In this document: piece after piece, positions 53,472-59,882 of the stretch
How positions within the stretch are numbered: position 1 is the stretch's first letter
Layout of the letters: each line of letters starts with the position of its first letter
Made by a program: the position numbers and the translations under genes
Assembly: GCF_002797895.1 (NCBI RefSeq)
Contig: NZ_PGES01000001.1
Span: forward strand, 1,054,001 to 1,118,000
From: Janthinobacterium sp. 67
Lineage (GTDB): Bacteria > Pseudomonadota > Gammaproteobacteria > Burkholderiales > Burkholderiaceae_D
Length of the DNA: 64,000 bases
Direction: 5' to 3'
Notes under the pieces: generated by a model
Seen by the model: only the letters and a program-made list of their open reading frames with translations
Told to the model about the DNA's origin: nothing
The model's database searches: none

Positions 53472-54296
53472 ATGGGTCAACGTCTGAAACTCCTTCCTTT
53501 CAACAACGTCGTAGCGAACGGCGTTGCCACGCTCGACCTGAATAACCTGCTGGGCTACACCATCGAGCGAATGACGTTCGTCTTGAGCGGAACGGCGCTG
53601 ACCAAGGCCATGCTGACCAGCATCCAGCTGAAGGCAAACGGCAAAATCATCTGGGACAGCACCGGCGCCCGCCAGGATGCCCGCATGCAGTATCGCGGCA
53701 TTTCCGCCGCCGCTGGCTTCCTGACGATAGACTTTTCCGAAGTGCGCAGCAAAACCGAACTGGGCCAGAGCCTGGGCGCCATCGACACGACCGTCGGCAT
53801 GCAAAACCTGAAACTGGAACTGACGATTACCGGCGCCACCGCGCCAGCGATCCAGGGCTATGCCGAAGTGAGCCGCCCGCAGGTGGACGGTGCCGAACTG
53901 GCCACGCGCAACCTGATTGCGCGCATCCACAGCACGACCATTACCATCGGCGCGGCTGGCACGTTCTCGCTGCCAATCCCACACGTCGAAGTGTCGAGCG
54001 GCGGCAGCTTGTTCAAGCGCTGGGCGATCTTCTCGGCCAACATGACGGGCTTGTTGATCAAGAAAAACGGCATCGTCATCGAAGAAAACACGAAGGCGCT
54101 GAACGACTTCTCGCAACTGGAATACCGCAAGGTACCGCAAGCGGGCTTGTTCATGCAGGACTTCATCGTTGACGACAACCAGTCGCAGATCTTGAACACC
54201 CGCAACGCACAGACCATGGAAATCTTGGGCACTTTCTCCGCTGGCGAAACAATCACCATCGAATCCGAAGTGCTGGAACCGCTGGACGCGTTCTAA
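53472..54296 (+). CDS. Major capsid protein, PM2 P2-like double jelly-roll candidate
   Basis: A 274-aa soluble protein with alternating hydrophobic strands throughout and no signal peptide or membrane helix; PM2 P2 is 269 aa. Shared pattern: strand pair near the start (FNNVVANGVATLDL), FLTIDFSEVRSKTELGQSL (compare the FHF...VTDLVQQR region of P2), a second half repeating the strand order, and the late IVDDNQSQILNTRNAQTMEIL segment (compare LLDQMIQDLRLKI). The start at 53472 has an AAGGGGG ribosome site; the longer frame from 53334 would overlap the 52-aa gene. Function is inferred by fold pattern and position. Confidence 0.7.
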   Translation: MGQRLKLLPFNNVVANGVATLDLNNLLGYTIERMTFVLSGTALTKAMLTSIQLKANGKIIWDSTGARQDARMQYRGISAAAGFLTIDFSEVRSKTELGQSLGAIDTTVGMQNLKLELTITGATAPAIQGYAEVSRPQVDGAELATRNLIARIHSTTITIGAAGTFSLPIPHVEVSSGGSLFKRWAIFSANMTGLLIKKNGIVIEENTKALNDFSQLEYRKVPQAGLFMQDFIVDDNQSQILNTRNAQTMEILGTFSAGETITIESEVLEPLDAF

Positions 54297-54305
54297 GGGG
54301 GCGTC

Positions 54306-54557
54306 ATGGGTGAAACTTCCGATGTGGGCGCCTGGACGCTCTCCAAGCTGGGCAACGTCATTGACGCATACGTTGATCGCACGATCAACCGGCCCCAGGT
54401 GGTACACGATTCCAGCGCCGCGTATGGCGTGGACGACAACGGGAACCTGTACAACCTGGGGCAGACCAACACAAGGCGTAGCACCGTCAGCGTGGGCATG
54501 AATCCGCTCACGCTGGCCTTGATTGCCGTCGTCATCGTCCTGATGGTGAAGAAGTAA
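54306..54557 (+). CDS. Virion membrane protein candidate, 83 aa
   Basis: A soluble N-terminal part (TLSKLGNVIDAYVDRTINRP) and a C-terminal transmembrane helix (PLTLALIAVVIVLMVKK). It follows the capsid gene by 9 bp with a GGGGG ribosome site and is coupled to the next gene. It is probably one of the proteins of the internal membrane. Confidence 0.7.
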   Translation: MGETSDVGAWTLSKLGNVIDAYVDRTINRPQVVHDSSAAYGVDDNGNLYNLGQTNTRRSTVSVGMNPLTLALIAVVIVLMVKK

Positions 54558-54850
54558 TGGCGGCGGTTCCTGCTGACCCGTGGAGCGCTGGCCTGATGGC
54601 CGCCGGCGGCATCGCCCAGGCTGCAATGCAGCCTGGCGGGCCGTCGAGCGCTGGCGGCAACCAATACAACAACGATTACGACGGATCGGCCTGGTCGGTG
54701 AGCGTGGGGCTGGGTTCCGGCTCCACCTCGGCGGCAGCGACGAATGCGAAGACCGATTCGCCCGTATCGTCGGCAGCGGCTGGCCTGTTCAGCAATCCTT
54801 TGCTGCTGATCGGCCTGGCCGCCGCGCTGTACTTCGTCCTGCGCAAATGA
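54557..54850 (+). CDS. Virion membrane protein candidate, 97 aa
   Basis: Gly/Ala/Ser-rich N-terminal part and a C-terminal helix (LLLIGLAAALYFVLRK). The same plan (soluble domain then C-terminal anchor with basic end) is seen in the previous gene and in the repeat protein at 55250. Function unknown, presumably structural. Confidence 0.7.
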   Translation: MAAVPADPWSAGLMAAGGIAQAAMQPGGPSSAGGNQYNNDYDGSAWSVSVGLGSGSTSAAATNAKTDSPVSSAAAGLFSNPLLLIGLAAALYFVLRK

Positions 54851-55248
54851 AGTTCGTCGCGCTCCCTCACGATGAAGCCTGTCGCCTGATGGCGGGTCTG
54901 GCGCTCAATCCGAAGACGGATACGTCGGGCGGCATTGCCAGCATCAGCGATTTTATCGGAGACGGCCTGTCGTTCCTGCTGACCGGCAGAGACGGCGCGC
55001 CGCTGGCGGCGTTCGCTGTACAGGTGGTGCAGCGGGAGCGGGGTAGGGCGTTGGAAGTGTGTGCGGCGCAGCACCTGGGCGCGCGCGGAGACCTGACAAG
55101 AACAATCCTGCCGGAAATTGAGCGCGTGTTTGGCGTGGGCTGCGACGTGATGAACATCTATACGCGCCGCCCGGGGCTGGTGCGCAAGCTGGAACAAGCC
55201 GGGTATGCCGAAGTGGCGAAAATCATGCAAAAGAAACTGAGGGCATAA
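54847..55248 (+). CDS. GNAT-like provirus protein
   Basis: A 133-aa protein from the ATG that overlaps the previous stop. The order of elements (GAPLAAFAVQVV, ALEVCAAQHLG, ..., YTRRPGLVRKLEQAGYAEV) resembles degenerate GNAT acetyltransferase-like proteins found near head genes of many phages. The acetyl-CoA loop is not convincing, so it may be structural rather than catalytic. Confidence 0.55.
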   Translation: MKFVALPHDEACRLMAGLALNPKTDTSGGIASISDFIGDGLSFLLTGRDGAPLAAFAVQVVQRERGRALEVCAAQHLGARGDLTRTILPEIERVFGVGCDVMNIYTRRPGLVRKLEQAGYAEVAKIMQKKLRA

Positions 55249-55249
55249 C

Positions 55250-55915
55250 ATGGGCGGCAGTTCATCTTCAAAGACAAGTCAGGCGTCAACAACGCAAGAC
55301 AATCGCCAGGTCATCACGAACACCAGTTCGTCATATGACTTGAGCAATCGCAGTACCAATGCCTACGATCTGAGCGACCGCAGCCAGACGAACAGCAACA
55401 ACACGTCGTTTAACGACTTGAGCGACCGCAGCACGTCGAACCTGTTCGATTCCAGCAAGACGAATTCGGACAACAGTTACGACTTGAGCAATCGAAGTAC
55501 GTCGAACCTGTACGACACGAGCAGCACGGTATCGAACAGCAACAACACGACCAACACATACAACAATTCGCTCGATGGCGGCGCCATCGCTGGCGGCCTT
55601 TCCGTGGCGGCTGATGCGCTGTCGAAAATGTTTGGCCTGTCGCAGTCGGCCACCAGTGCCGCGACGGCGGCCACGAACAGCGGGTATGGATTTGCAGACG
55701 GCCTTTTCAATTCCGCGCTCGACTTTGCCGGTGCAAATGATGCCCGCTTGGCGGGTGCGTATGACCGGGCGTCGGCGGTGCAGTCGGGTGCGATCAACCA
55801 GTTGCAGGGCGCTTACGCGGATGCCAAGGGCACGAGCGCGGCGCAGGAAAAAATCATTCTGGCGGTGCTGGTCGTGGCCGGGATTTTCGCCATGTCGGCA
55901 TTCAAAAAGGCATAA
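55250..55915 (+). CDS. Ser/Thr/Asn-rich repeat protein with C-terminal membrane anchor
   Basis: A 221-aa protein. Residues 1-105 are almost free of hydrophobics and carry four copies of DLS(N/D)RS (near 30, 40, 56 and 78), two of them followed by NL(F/Y)D(S/T)S. Residues 110-190 are Ala/Gly/Ser-rich and helical. A transmembrane helix (EKIILAVLVVAGIFAMSAF) ends the protein. It could be a membrane-anchored fibre or spike stalk, or a scaffold; no family recognised. Confidence 0.65.
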   Translation: MGGSSSSKTSQASTTQDNRQVITNTSSSYDLSNRSTNAYDLSDRSQTNSNNTSFNDLSDRSTSNLFDSSKTNSDNSYDLSNRSTSNLYDTSSTVSNSNNTTNTYNNSLDGGAIAGGLSVAADALSKMFGLSQSATSAATAATNSGYGFADGLFNSALDFAGANDARLAGAYDRASAVQSGAINQLQGAYADAKGTSAAQEKIILAVLVVAGIFAMSAFKKA

Positions 55916-55917
55916 CC

Positions 55918-56631
55918 ATGCAATACGACTTCAATTTGCCAGGGAACGGCGGCCAGGTCATTGATGTAAAGGGTCGCTTCGTCAAATATCGTTCCGGCAC
56001 CGGCTACATTCGCGTGCGCCTGTCCAATGGCGGCTACGCCGACCTGCTGCCAGGCCAGGGCATTTTTAACATCGCTTTCGATTCGCTCACGATCATAGAT
56101 CGCACGGGCCTGGCCAATGCCGGCACGATACTGGCGGGCGACTTTGATTTCCGCGACGACCGCATTTATGGCGATGTGAACGTGATCGACAACAGCAAGG
56201 GCAAGGTCATTGCCGGGAGCACGTTCTACCGCCTGCGTGCTGTAGGCGGCATTGCCGCGAATTACTCGTTTGTCCAGCTGTTCAACCCGCTGACCTCGGG
56301 CGTCAACATATCGCTAAATCGCATCATGCTGTCTTCCGACGTTACAAACCTGATCGGCATGACGCAAACCGGCGCAGAGGCTGGGGCGTCCCTGGCGCCC
56401 GCGAATAAGTGCATCGGTATGGCTGATGGACTGTTGAAATGCAACGGCGGCAACGTCCCGGGACCGGCTGGCGGAACAGCTATCGGTTCCTTCCTGATTT
56501 CGGCAAACCTCTATACGGAAGTGGCAATCCGCGACCCGATTGTCCTGCTGCCAGGGCGCGGCGTGTCGTTTCAGACGGGTTCGCTGAATGCTGGGATTTA
56601 TGTCTCGGTGGACTGTGAACAGTTCATCTAG
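55918..56631 (+). CDS. Beta-rich virion protein, candidate spike or penton
   Basis: A 237-aa protein dominated by short strands and turns. The first 110 residues (VIDVKGRFVKYRSGTGYIRV, ADLLPGQGIFNIAFDSLTII, DFDFRDDRIYGDVNVIDN) resemble a small barrel seen in phage structural proteins. The second half has two cysteines near residue 165 and more strands. In PM2 the spike P1 is separate from the capsid protein. This is the best candidate here, though shorter than P1. Confidence 0.6.
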   Translation: MQYDFNLPGNGGQVIDVKGRFVKYRSGTGYIRVRLSNGGYADLLPGQGIFNIAFDSLTIIDRTGLANAGTILAGDFDFRDDRIYGDVNVIDNSKGKVIAGSTFYRLRAVGGIAANYSFVQLFNPLTSGVNISLNRIMLSSDVTNLIGMTQTGAEAGASLAPANKCIGMADGLLKCNGGNVPGPAGGTAIGSFLISANLYTEVAIRDPIVLLPGRGVSFQTGSLNAGIYVSVDCEQFI

Positions 56632-57262
56632 CACGGCCATCGCCGCCGCACTGGTGGTGGCGGCAGTGGCCTACGTCGCGTACACGATGGGGCCGCAGGA
56701 AGACGAGAGCGGCGAAACGGACCAGGCGCCAGGCCTTGAAGACTATGCCTACCAGGCGATAAGCATTTTTGAAAGTGAAGAAATGAACAACAACGTGAAT
56801 GCCTTCCTGACCGCCTTGCGGGTGGGGGAGGGAACAGCAGGGCGGGACGGCTGGCGCACGCTCATGGGCGGCGCGCTGTTTGACAGCTTCGCCGATCATC
56901 CGGCCCGCCTGGGCTGGCGTGGCACGCCCCTGTCGGCGTCGATGTGCGCGGGCGCGGGCTTCGGGCCTGGCTGCGTATCCACGGCGGCGGGCGCCTTCCA
57001 GATAAACAAGCCGACCTGGAACCGCTTGGCGGACAAGCTGGGCCTGACGGACTTCACGCAGGCAAGCCAGGAAGCGGCCGCAATCGAACTGATACGGGAA
57101 AAGGGTGCCTTGAGCGATGTAGCGGCGGGCCGCGTGGCCGCCGCCGTCAGCAAGGTGCGCAGGGTGTGGGCCAGTCTGCCGGGAGCTGGCTACGGCCAGG
57201 GCGAGGTGGCGCTTGCCTCTTTCGTCAACCATTACGCAAACGCAGGGGGTAGCGTCGCATGA
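56600..57262 (+). CDS. Membrane-anchored lambda-R-like endolysin (GH104)
   Basis: A 220-aa lytic transglycosylase. An N-terminal helix (TAIAAALVVAAVAYVAYT) acts as signal anchor. The domain that follows shows the lambda R pattern: LRVGEGTAGRDGW with the catalytic Glu, DHPARLGWRGTPL, AAGAFQINKPTWNRL and WASLPGAGYGQGEV. It would cut peptidoglycan during entry or lysis. The gene overlaps the previous one by 32 bp; ATG at 56588 or GTG at 56615 are alternative starts. Confidence 0.88.
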   Translation: MSRWTVNSSSSTAIAAALVVAAVAYVAYTMGPQEDESGETDQAPGLEDYAYQAISIFESEEMNNNVNAFLTALRVGEGTAGRDGWRTLMGGALFDSFADHPARLGWRGTPLSASMCAGAGFGPGCVSTAAGAFQINKPTWNRLADKLGLTDFTQASQEAAAIELIREKGALSDVAAGRVAAAVSKVRRVWASLPGAGYGQGEVALASFVNHYANAGGSVA

Positions 57263-57648
57263 GTTCCAAGGATATTTTAGTACTGGCCGCGCTGGGTGTC
57301 GGCGCCGTCATCTACATGCAAAGCCGCAAGAAGCCGGCGGTTGTCGGCGGCACGAACGCGAACAACAGCAACACAAAGAACGTCAGCGATCAGCTATGGA
57401 CATCGCTCCTGGGCGGCGCCTGGACGGCGATCCGCGACGCGAAAAACCCGGATGGAACGATGGCATTCCTGAAGAAAAATTGGCTAGGCCAGATCGTCAC
57501 AAGTGACGGTAAGCCGGTAGGGTCGCAGTTGGCTGAAATGTTCCCGTATGCCTACGGTGATGGCGTGCAAGACAGCATCGATTACGGCTCAACACCAAAC
57601 CTTATTGACGGCCTGTTTCCGAGCCTGTCGGGAACGGAGTGGCAATGA
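57259..57648 (+). CDS. Membrane protein, 129 aa
   Basis: An N-terminal transmembrane helix (DILVLAALGVGAVIYMQSRKK), an Asn-rich linker and a soluble C-terminal domain (WTAIRDAKNPDGTMAFLKKN). ATGA overlaps on both sides. Probably a virion membrane protein; no family recognised. Confidence 0.68.
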   Translation: MSSKDILVLAALGVGAVIYMQSRKKPAVVGGTNANNSNTKNVSDQLWTSLLGGAWTAIRDAKNPDGTMAFLKKNWLGQIVTSDGKPVGSQLAEMFPYAYGDGVQDSIDYGSTPNLIDGLFPSLSGTEWQ

Positions 57649-57989
57649 GTATCAAAAGCGACGTAATCGTGGTGGGCATCGCAGCCATAGCAGCGCTGGC
57701 GGCGGCCTGGTATCTCAAAAAAAAAGCGGGCGAAGCGCTCGAATTCATGGGGGGTGCGGCTGCGGGTGCTCTTGATGGTGCCAGTAATTTCCTGGGAATT
57801 CCAACGACCAAGGAAACGCTTACCAACGATGCTGAATGCAAGGCGTACATGGATCAGAACGGAATATGGATGGCATCGGGCAAGTGCGCAATGCCAGCGT
57901 TTTTGCGCACCGTCGAGTTCAACATTCCATGGATGCCCGCTGACACGGAGCCGCGCCGGTCAACACCTATGTTTGATCGGCAGCTGTGA
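57645..57989 (+). CDS. Membrane protein, 114 aa
   Basis: An N-terminal helix (VIVVGIAAIAALAAAWYLKKK) and a soluble part with two cysteines (NDAECKAY, ASGKCAMP). I use the ATG at 57645 that overlaps the previous stop; a GTG six bases earlier is also in frame. It has the same N-anchored plan as the gene before. Confidence 0.68.
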   Translation: MSIKSDVIVVGIAAIAALAAAWYLKKKAGEALEFMGGAAAGALDGASNFLGIPTTKETLTNDAECKAYMDQNGIWMASGKCAMPAFLRTVEFNIPWMPADTEPRRSTPMFDRQL

Positions 57990-58162
57990 TGAACCTGTCA
58001 AAAATCGTTCCAACGGTGCCAGAAGTGGCCCGCGAAGGCTTGATCGTGCTGGGTGGCATCCTGATTGCTGCCTACGTGCTGAGCCGTTTTCCCAAAATCC
58101 GTGACTGGGTGGCCGCACAGTCGATAACGGTAAAAGACTCAAGCGGCCGCACACTTTACTAA
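57989..58162 (+). CDS. Small membrane protein, 57 aa
   Basis: One helix (GLIVLGGILIAAYVLSRFP) flanked by short soluble ends. ATGA coupling to the previous gene supports translation. Presumably another virion membrane protein. Confidence 0.65.
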   Translation: MNLSKIVPTVPEVAREGLIVLGGILIAAYVLSRFPKIRDWVAAQSITVKDSSGRTLY

Positions 58163-58172
58163 GGGGAAATGC

Positions 58173-58337
58173 ATGAATCGACTGAAAGAGCCGTCCACCT
58201 GGGCGGGCTTCGCGGCGCTGTTCCAACTGGCAAAGCTGATCGTACCGACGCAATACCATATCGTGGTCGATGGCGCCACGGCAATGGCGGGCGCGCTGGC
58301 TGGCGTGATCGCTGAGAAAGGCCCGGTGGCGAAATGA
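58173..58337 (+). CDS. Holin-like protein, 54 aa
   Basis: A short protein with the plan of small phage holins: STWAGFAALFQLAKLIVPTQYH, then DGATAMAGALAGVIAEKG. It has an AAGGGGA ribosome site and lies just after the endolysin cluster. It would permeabilise the inner membrane to time lysis. A structural role is also possible. Confidence 0.6.
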   Translation: MNRLKEPSTWAGFAALFQLAKLIVPTQYHIVVDGATAMAGALAGVIAEKGPVAK

Positions 58338-58453
58338 CGCCCGTTGACCTGTTCCTATGCATTACGTCCTCGGGCGTCATGCTGCAAGGCCTGGCCGCCA
58401 TGCGCTGGGCCGCACGTATTGAAGCCCGCGTCGAAGCGCTGGAGGCCGCATAA
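58334..58453 (+). CDS. Small membrane or lysis accessory protein, 39 aa
   Basis: MTPVDLFLCITSSGVMLQGL forms one hydrophobic segment, followed by a short helix (ARIEARVEALEAA). It overlaps both neighbours (ATGA, TAATG). It may be a holin partner or spanin-like fragment; no motif decides. Confidence 0.5.
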   Translation: MTPVDLFLCITSSGVMLQGLAAMRWAARIEARVEALEAA

Positions 58454-58515
58454 TGGCCCGCCGCACGCCGCCGCGCAAGGCAAACGGACAATTCCGCAAG
58501 CGAAAGAAAAAGTGA
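58453..58515 (+). CDS. 20-residue strongly basic peptide
   Basis: The encoded peptide has 10 Lys/Arg in 20 residues and no acidic residue (MARRTPPRKANGQF then RKRKKK). The start overlaps the previous stop as TAATG and the frame ends at the operon end. It resembles the tiny DNA-condensing proteins of small phages such as microvirus J. Translation is inferred from the overlap. Confidence 0.5.
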   Translation: MARRTPPRKANGQFRKRKKK

Positions 58516-58860
58516 TCAAAGCGCGATGCGCGCCTGGTCGAAGTCATCGAGCCTCAAATCAGTGATTTGTGGCTCTTTTTTTGGCCGACGCACGGCAAGC
58601 TCGATGACGTTACCGCGGACGATGCCAAGGCGCGGGCCAAGCGCCGTCATGTTCATCTGGCGCCGAATGTCGGCTTGCTCCATCTGGCGCAGGCGCATGT
58701 ACTCAGGAACCCACCAGGGCACGCGCTGTTTGCCGCTGAGCCAGTCGCGCACGGTGCGCTCGTCGCGGCGCAGGGTGCGCGCCAGGTCGGCCAAGGGCAA
58801 GCCCATGGCGTAGTGGGCAAACTCCGTAGGGTTGCCGTATCGCAGGTTTGGGAATCTCAT
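58516..58860 (-). CDS. Small HTH protein beside dif, candidate Xer-activation or control factor
   Basis: A 114-aa protein. The helix-turn-helix spans about residues 20-45 (LPLADLARTLRRDERTVRDW), followed by GKQRVPWWVPEYMRLR and a basic tail (VRRPKKEPQ). It is the gene next to attR, read toward the operon. Its stop abuts that of the basic peptide (TGATCA). In TLC-phi and the gonococcal island, small HTH proteins (XafT, XafG) activate XerD at dif without FtsK. Size and location fit such a role, but I cannot show homology. A second repressor is the alternative. Confidence 0.6.
   Translation of the reverse strand: MRFPNLRYGNPTEFAHYAMGLPLADLARTLRRDERTVRDWLSGKQRVPWWVPEYMRLRQMEQADIRRQMNMTALGPRLGIVRGNVIELAVRRPKKEPQITDLRLDDFDQARIAL
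58548..58582 (+). terminator. Strong terminator of the late operon inside the HTH gene
   Basis: A 12-bp stem with a single mismatch (58549-58560 with 58564-58575), a 3-nt loop and seven T (58576-58582). It lies in the 3' coding part of the leftward HTH gene and stops rightward transcription before it reaches att. Confidence 0.88.
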
Positions 58861-58875
58861 TTGTTATTTTTGATT

Positions 58876-58916
58876 ATGGAAGATCGCATACCATAAATCG
58901 GTATTGCGATTTCCAT
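58876..58916. promoter_or_regulatory. Long imperfect palindrome upstream of the HTH gene
   Basis: Arms at 58876-58892 (ATGGAAGATCGCATACC) and 58900-58916 (GGTATTGCGATTTCCAT) pair almost completely around a 7-nt loop. It lies 16-56 bp before the HTH start, over its probable promoter, and is a likely operator. Confidence 0.55.
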
Positions 58917-58935
58917 ATCGAGGAGAAGGAGGATT

Positions 58936-58956
58936 TTTTCGCACTGGCACTACACT
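58936..58956 (-). repeat. Right copy of 21-bp terminal inverted repeat
   Basis: Complement of 48128-48148 with one mismatch. It ends inside the XerC arm of dif. See the left copy. Confidence 0.85.
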
Positions 58957-58981
58957 TCGCATAATTTATATTATGTAAAAT
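58954..58981 (+). other. dif: Complete dif site (XerC/XerD recombination site)
   Basis: ACTTCGCATAA - TTTATA - TTATGTAAAAT. The two 11-bp arms and 6-bp spacer match E. coli dif (GGTGCGCATAA-TGTATA-TTATGTTAAAT) at most positions. It forms the right boundary of the provirus, and chromosome dimer resolution should still work here. Confidence 0.92.
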
Positions 58982-59113
58982 TATAAAGTAGTGGAGAATC
59001 AAAGTGTTGCATTCAACTCCTCGAAAAAGTCTAACTTTCACGAAATTACGTAAAGCCAAACACCCTTCTATTCCCCGCATGGCCTTGCTAAGTCGCCGGG
59101 CATTTATATCCGA

Positions 59114-59413
59114 ATGAAAAAGACAACAACCCGCCGCAAGCCGAAGCCGCCAGCAGCTTATTTTTCCTACCAGCTACGCCAGCCAGCAATCGACCTGTTC
59201 GGAGAGATTGCCGTCATTGAGGACGATTTGTACGACTGGGTTGCCGCCGTCGCGCCGCTACACCTCAGCCCCCGCGCCTTTGCCAACTACGTGCGCGGCT
59301 ATGACGTGGCCGCCAAGGTGCGCCCTGCGAAGCTGCACGACCTATTCGACGCCATCAAGGAGCGCCCGTCCCGCCCACGGCATGCCCGACTGGCCATGAA
59401 CACCATAATGTAA
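59114..59413 (+). CDS. Hypothetical protein next to dif
   Basis: A 99-aa protein with a very basic start (MKKTTTRRKPKPP) and a helical body (LYDWVAAVAPLHLSPRAFANYVRG). It lies outside the provirus junction and is followed by a bidirectional terminator. It may belong to an older dif-integrated element. No family recognised. Confidence 0.6.
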   Translation: MKKTTTRRKPKPPAAYFSYQLRQPAIDLFGEIAVIEDDLYDWVAAVAPLHLSPRAFANYVRGYDVAAKVRPAKLHDLFDAIKERPSRPRHARLAMNTIM

Positions 59414-59415
59414 AG

Positions 59416-59436
59416 GCCCGCGATTTGCGGGCTTTT
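59416..59436. terminator. Bidirectional terminator
   Basis: Stem GCCCGC/GCGGGC with a 5-nt loop and four T on the plus strand. An A-rich flank gives the same on the minus strand. It is shared by the convergent genes ending at 59413 and 59442. Confidence 0.75.
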
Positions 59437-59441
59437 ACTGG

Positions 59442-59831
59442 TTAAGCTCGACGCACAATCGCTTGATTTATCGCTTCGACCACCTCGCTTACGAACGGCT
59501 TTACCTTGCTTTTCAAAGCACGGCGCTCACCGGAAGCGCTTGCAAGCGTGACCGTATAGTGCGTTCGTTGAAAACACATCCAGATTATTCCCGGAAGCAA
59601 GATAATGGCCCAGTGCCAGATAGACAGGTTTGTCAAGTTCTTGCCACTTGTCAGCGCCAATAATTCAAAAATTATGAGCGCCGCAGGCAAGACCCTATTC
59701 GGCTTTTTCACCTCAAGCTTGACCGATGTAATGCCACTTATTGCGTGAGTTTCGCCATCGACCATGAAACGGGCATTTGTGACGGTTACCCTGCCATTCG
59801 TGTAATACGTGGTTTCTGCTGCGCCGCTCAT
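59442..59831 (-). CDS. DUF6232-like membrane protein
   Basis: A 129-aa protein. The N-terminal strand region (TYYTNGRVTVTNARFMVDGE) and the ITSVKLEVKKPNR segment precede two hydrophobic helices (about residues 47-62 and 70-86). A C-terminal strand-helix part follows. This order fits DUF6232, a small membrane family of unknown function often near accessory genes. Confidence 0.7.
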   Translation of the reverse strand: MSGAAETTYYTNGRVTVTNARFMVDGETHAISGITSVKLEVKKPNRVLPAALIIFELLALTSGKNLTNLSIWHWAIILLPGIIWMCFQRTHYTVTLASASGERRALKSKVKPFVSEVVEAINQAIVRRA

Positions 59832-59882
59832 TGTTTCTCCCGGGAAATGAGATTCAATGTTATCAAGAATTCTCGATTCGGC

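Larger units (their letters stand above)
48127..58970 (+). mobile_element. Corticovirus-like tailless provirus integrated at dif
   Basis: The element is about 10.84 kb, close to the 10.08 kb of PM2. It is bounded by 17-bp direct repeats derived from dif and 21-bp inverted repeats just inside. Gene content: repressor, HUH rolling-circle initiator, packaging ATPase, PM2-P2-like capsid protein, many single-span membrane proteins, endolysin, holin and basic peptide. No tail, portal, terminase or integrase gene is present. Most genes overlap by ATGA and read rightward; only the repressor and the dif-proximal HTH gene run left. Classification as corticovirus-like rests on my recollection of PM2 proteins and needs structural confirmation. 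Confidence 0.75.

Noticed and set aside
54847..55248. Active antibiotic or ribosomal acetyltransferase
   Set aside because: The strand order is GNAT-like, but the acetyl-CoA loop is not recognisable. It is kept only as a GNAT-like virion or accessory protein.
48127..58970. Filamentous (inovirus) prophage
   Set aside because: dif integration, a DUF3693-like repressor and a Zot-related ATPase suggested it. However, there is no pI/Zot protein with periplasmic tail, no small major coat protein with a leader followed by a pIII-like gene, and there is an endolysin with a holin, which inoviruses do not need.
58874..59080. Minus-strand frame across dif
   Set aside because: It spans the recombination junction and would change with integration. 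No start signal or family.
59114..59413. Part of the provirus
   Set aside because: It lies outside the complete dif that forms the right junction. It may be older mobile debris but is not within the repeats.
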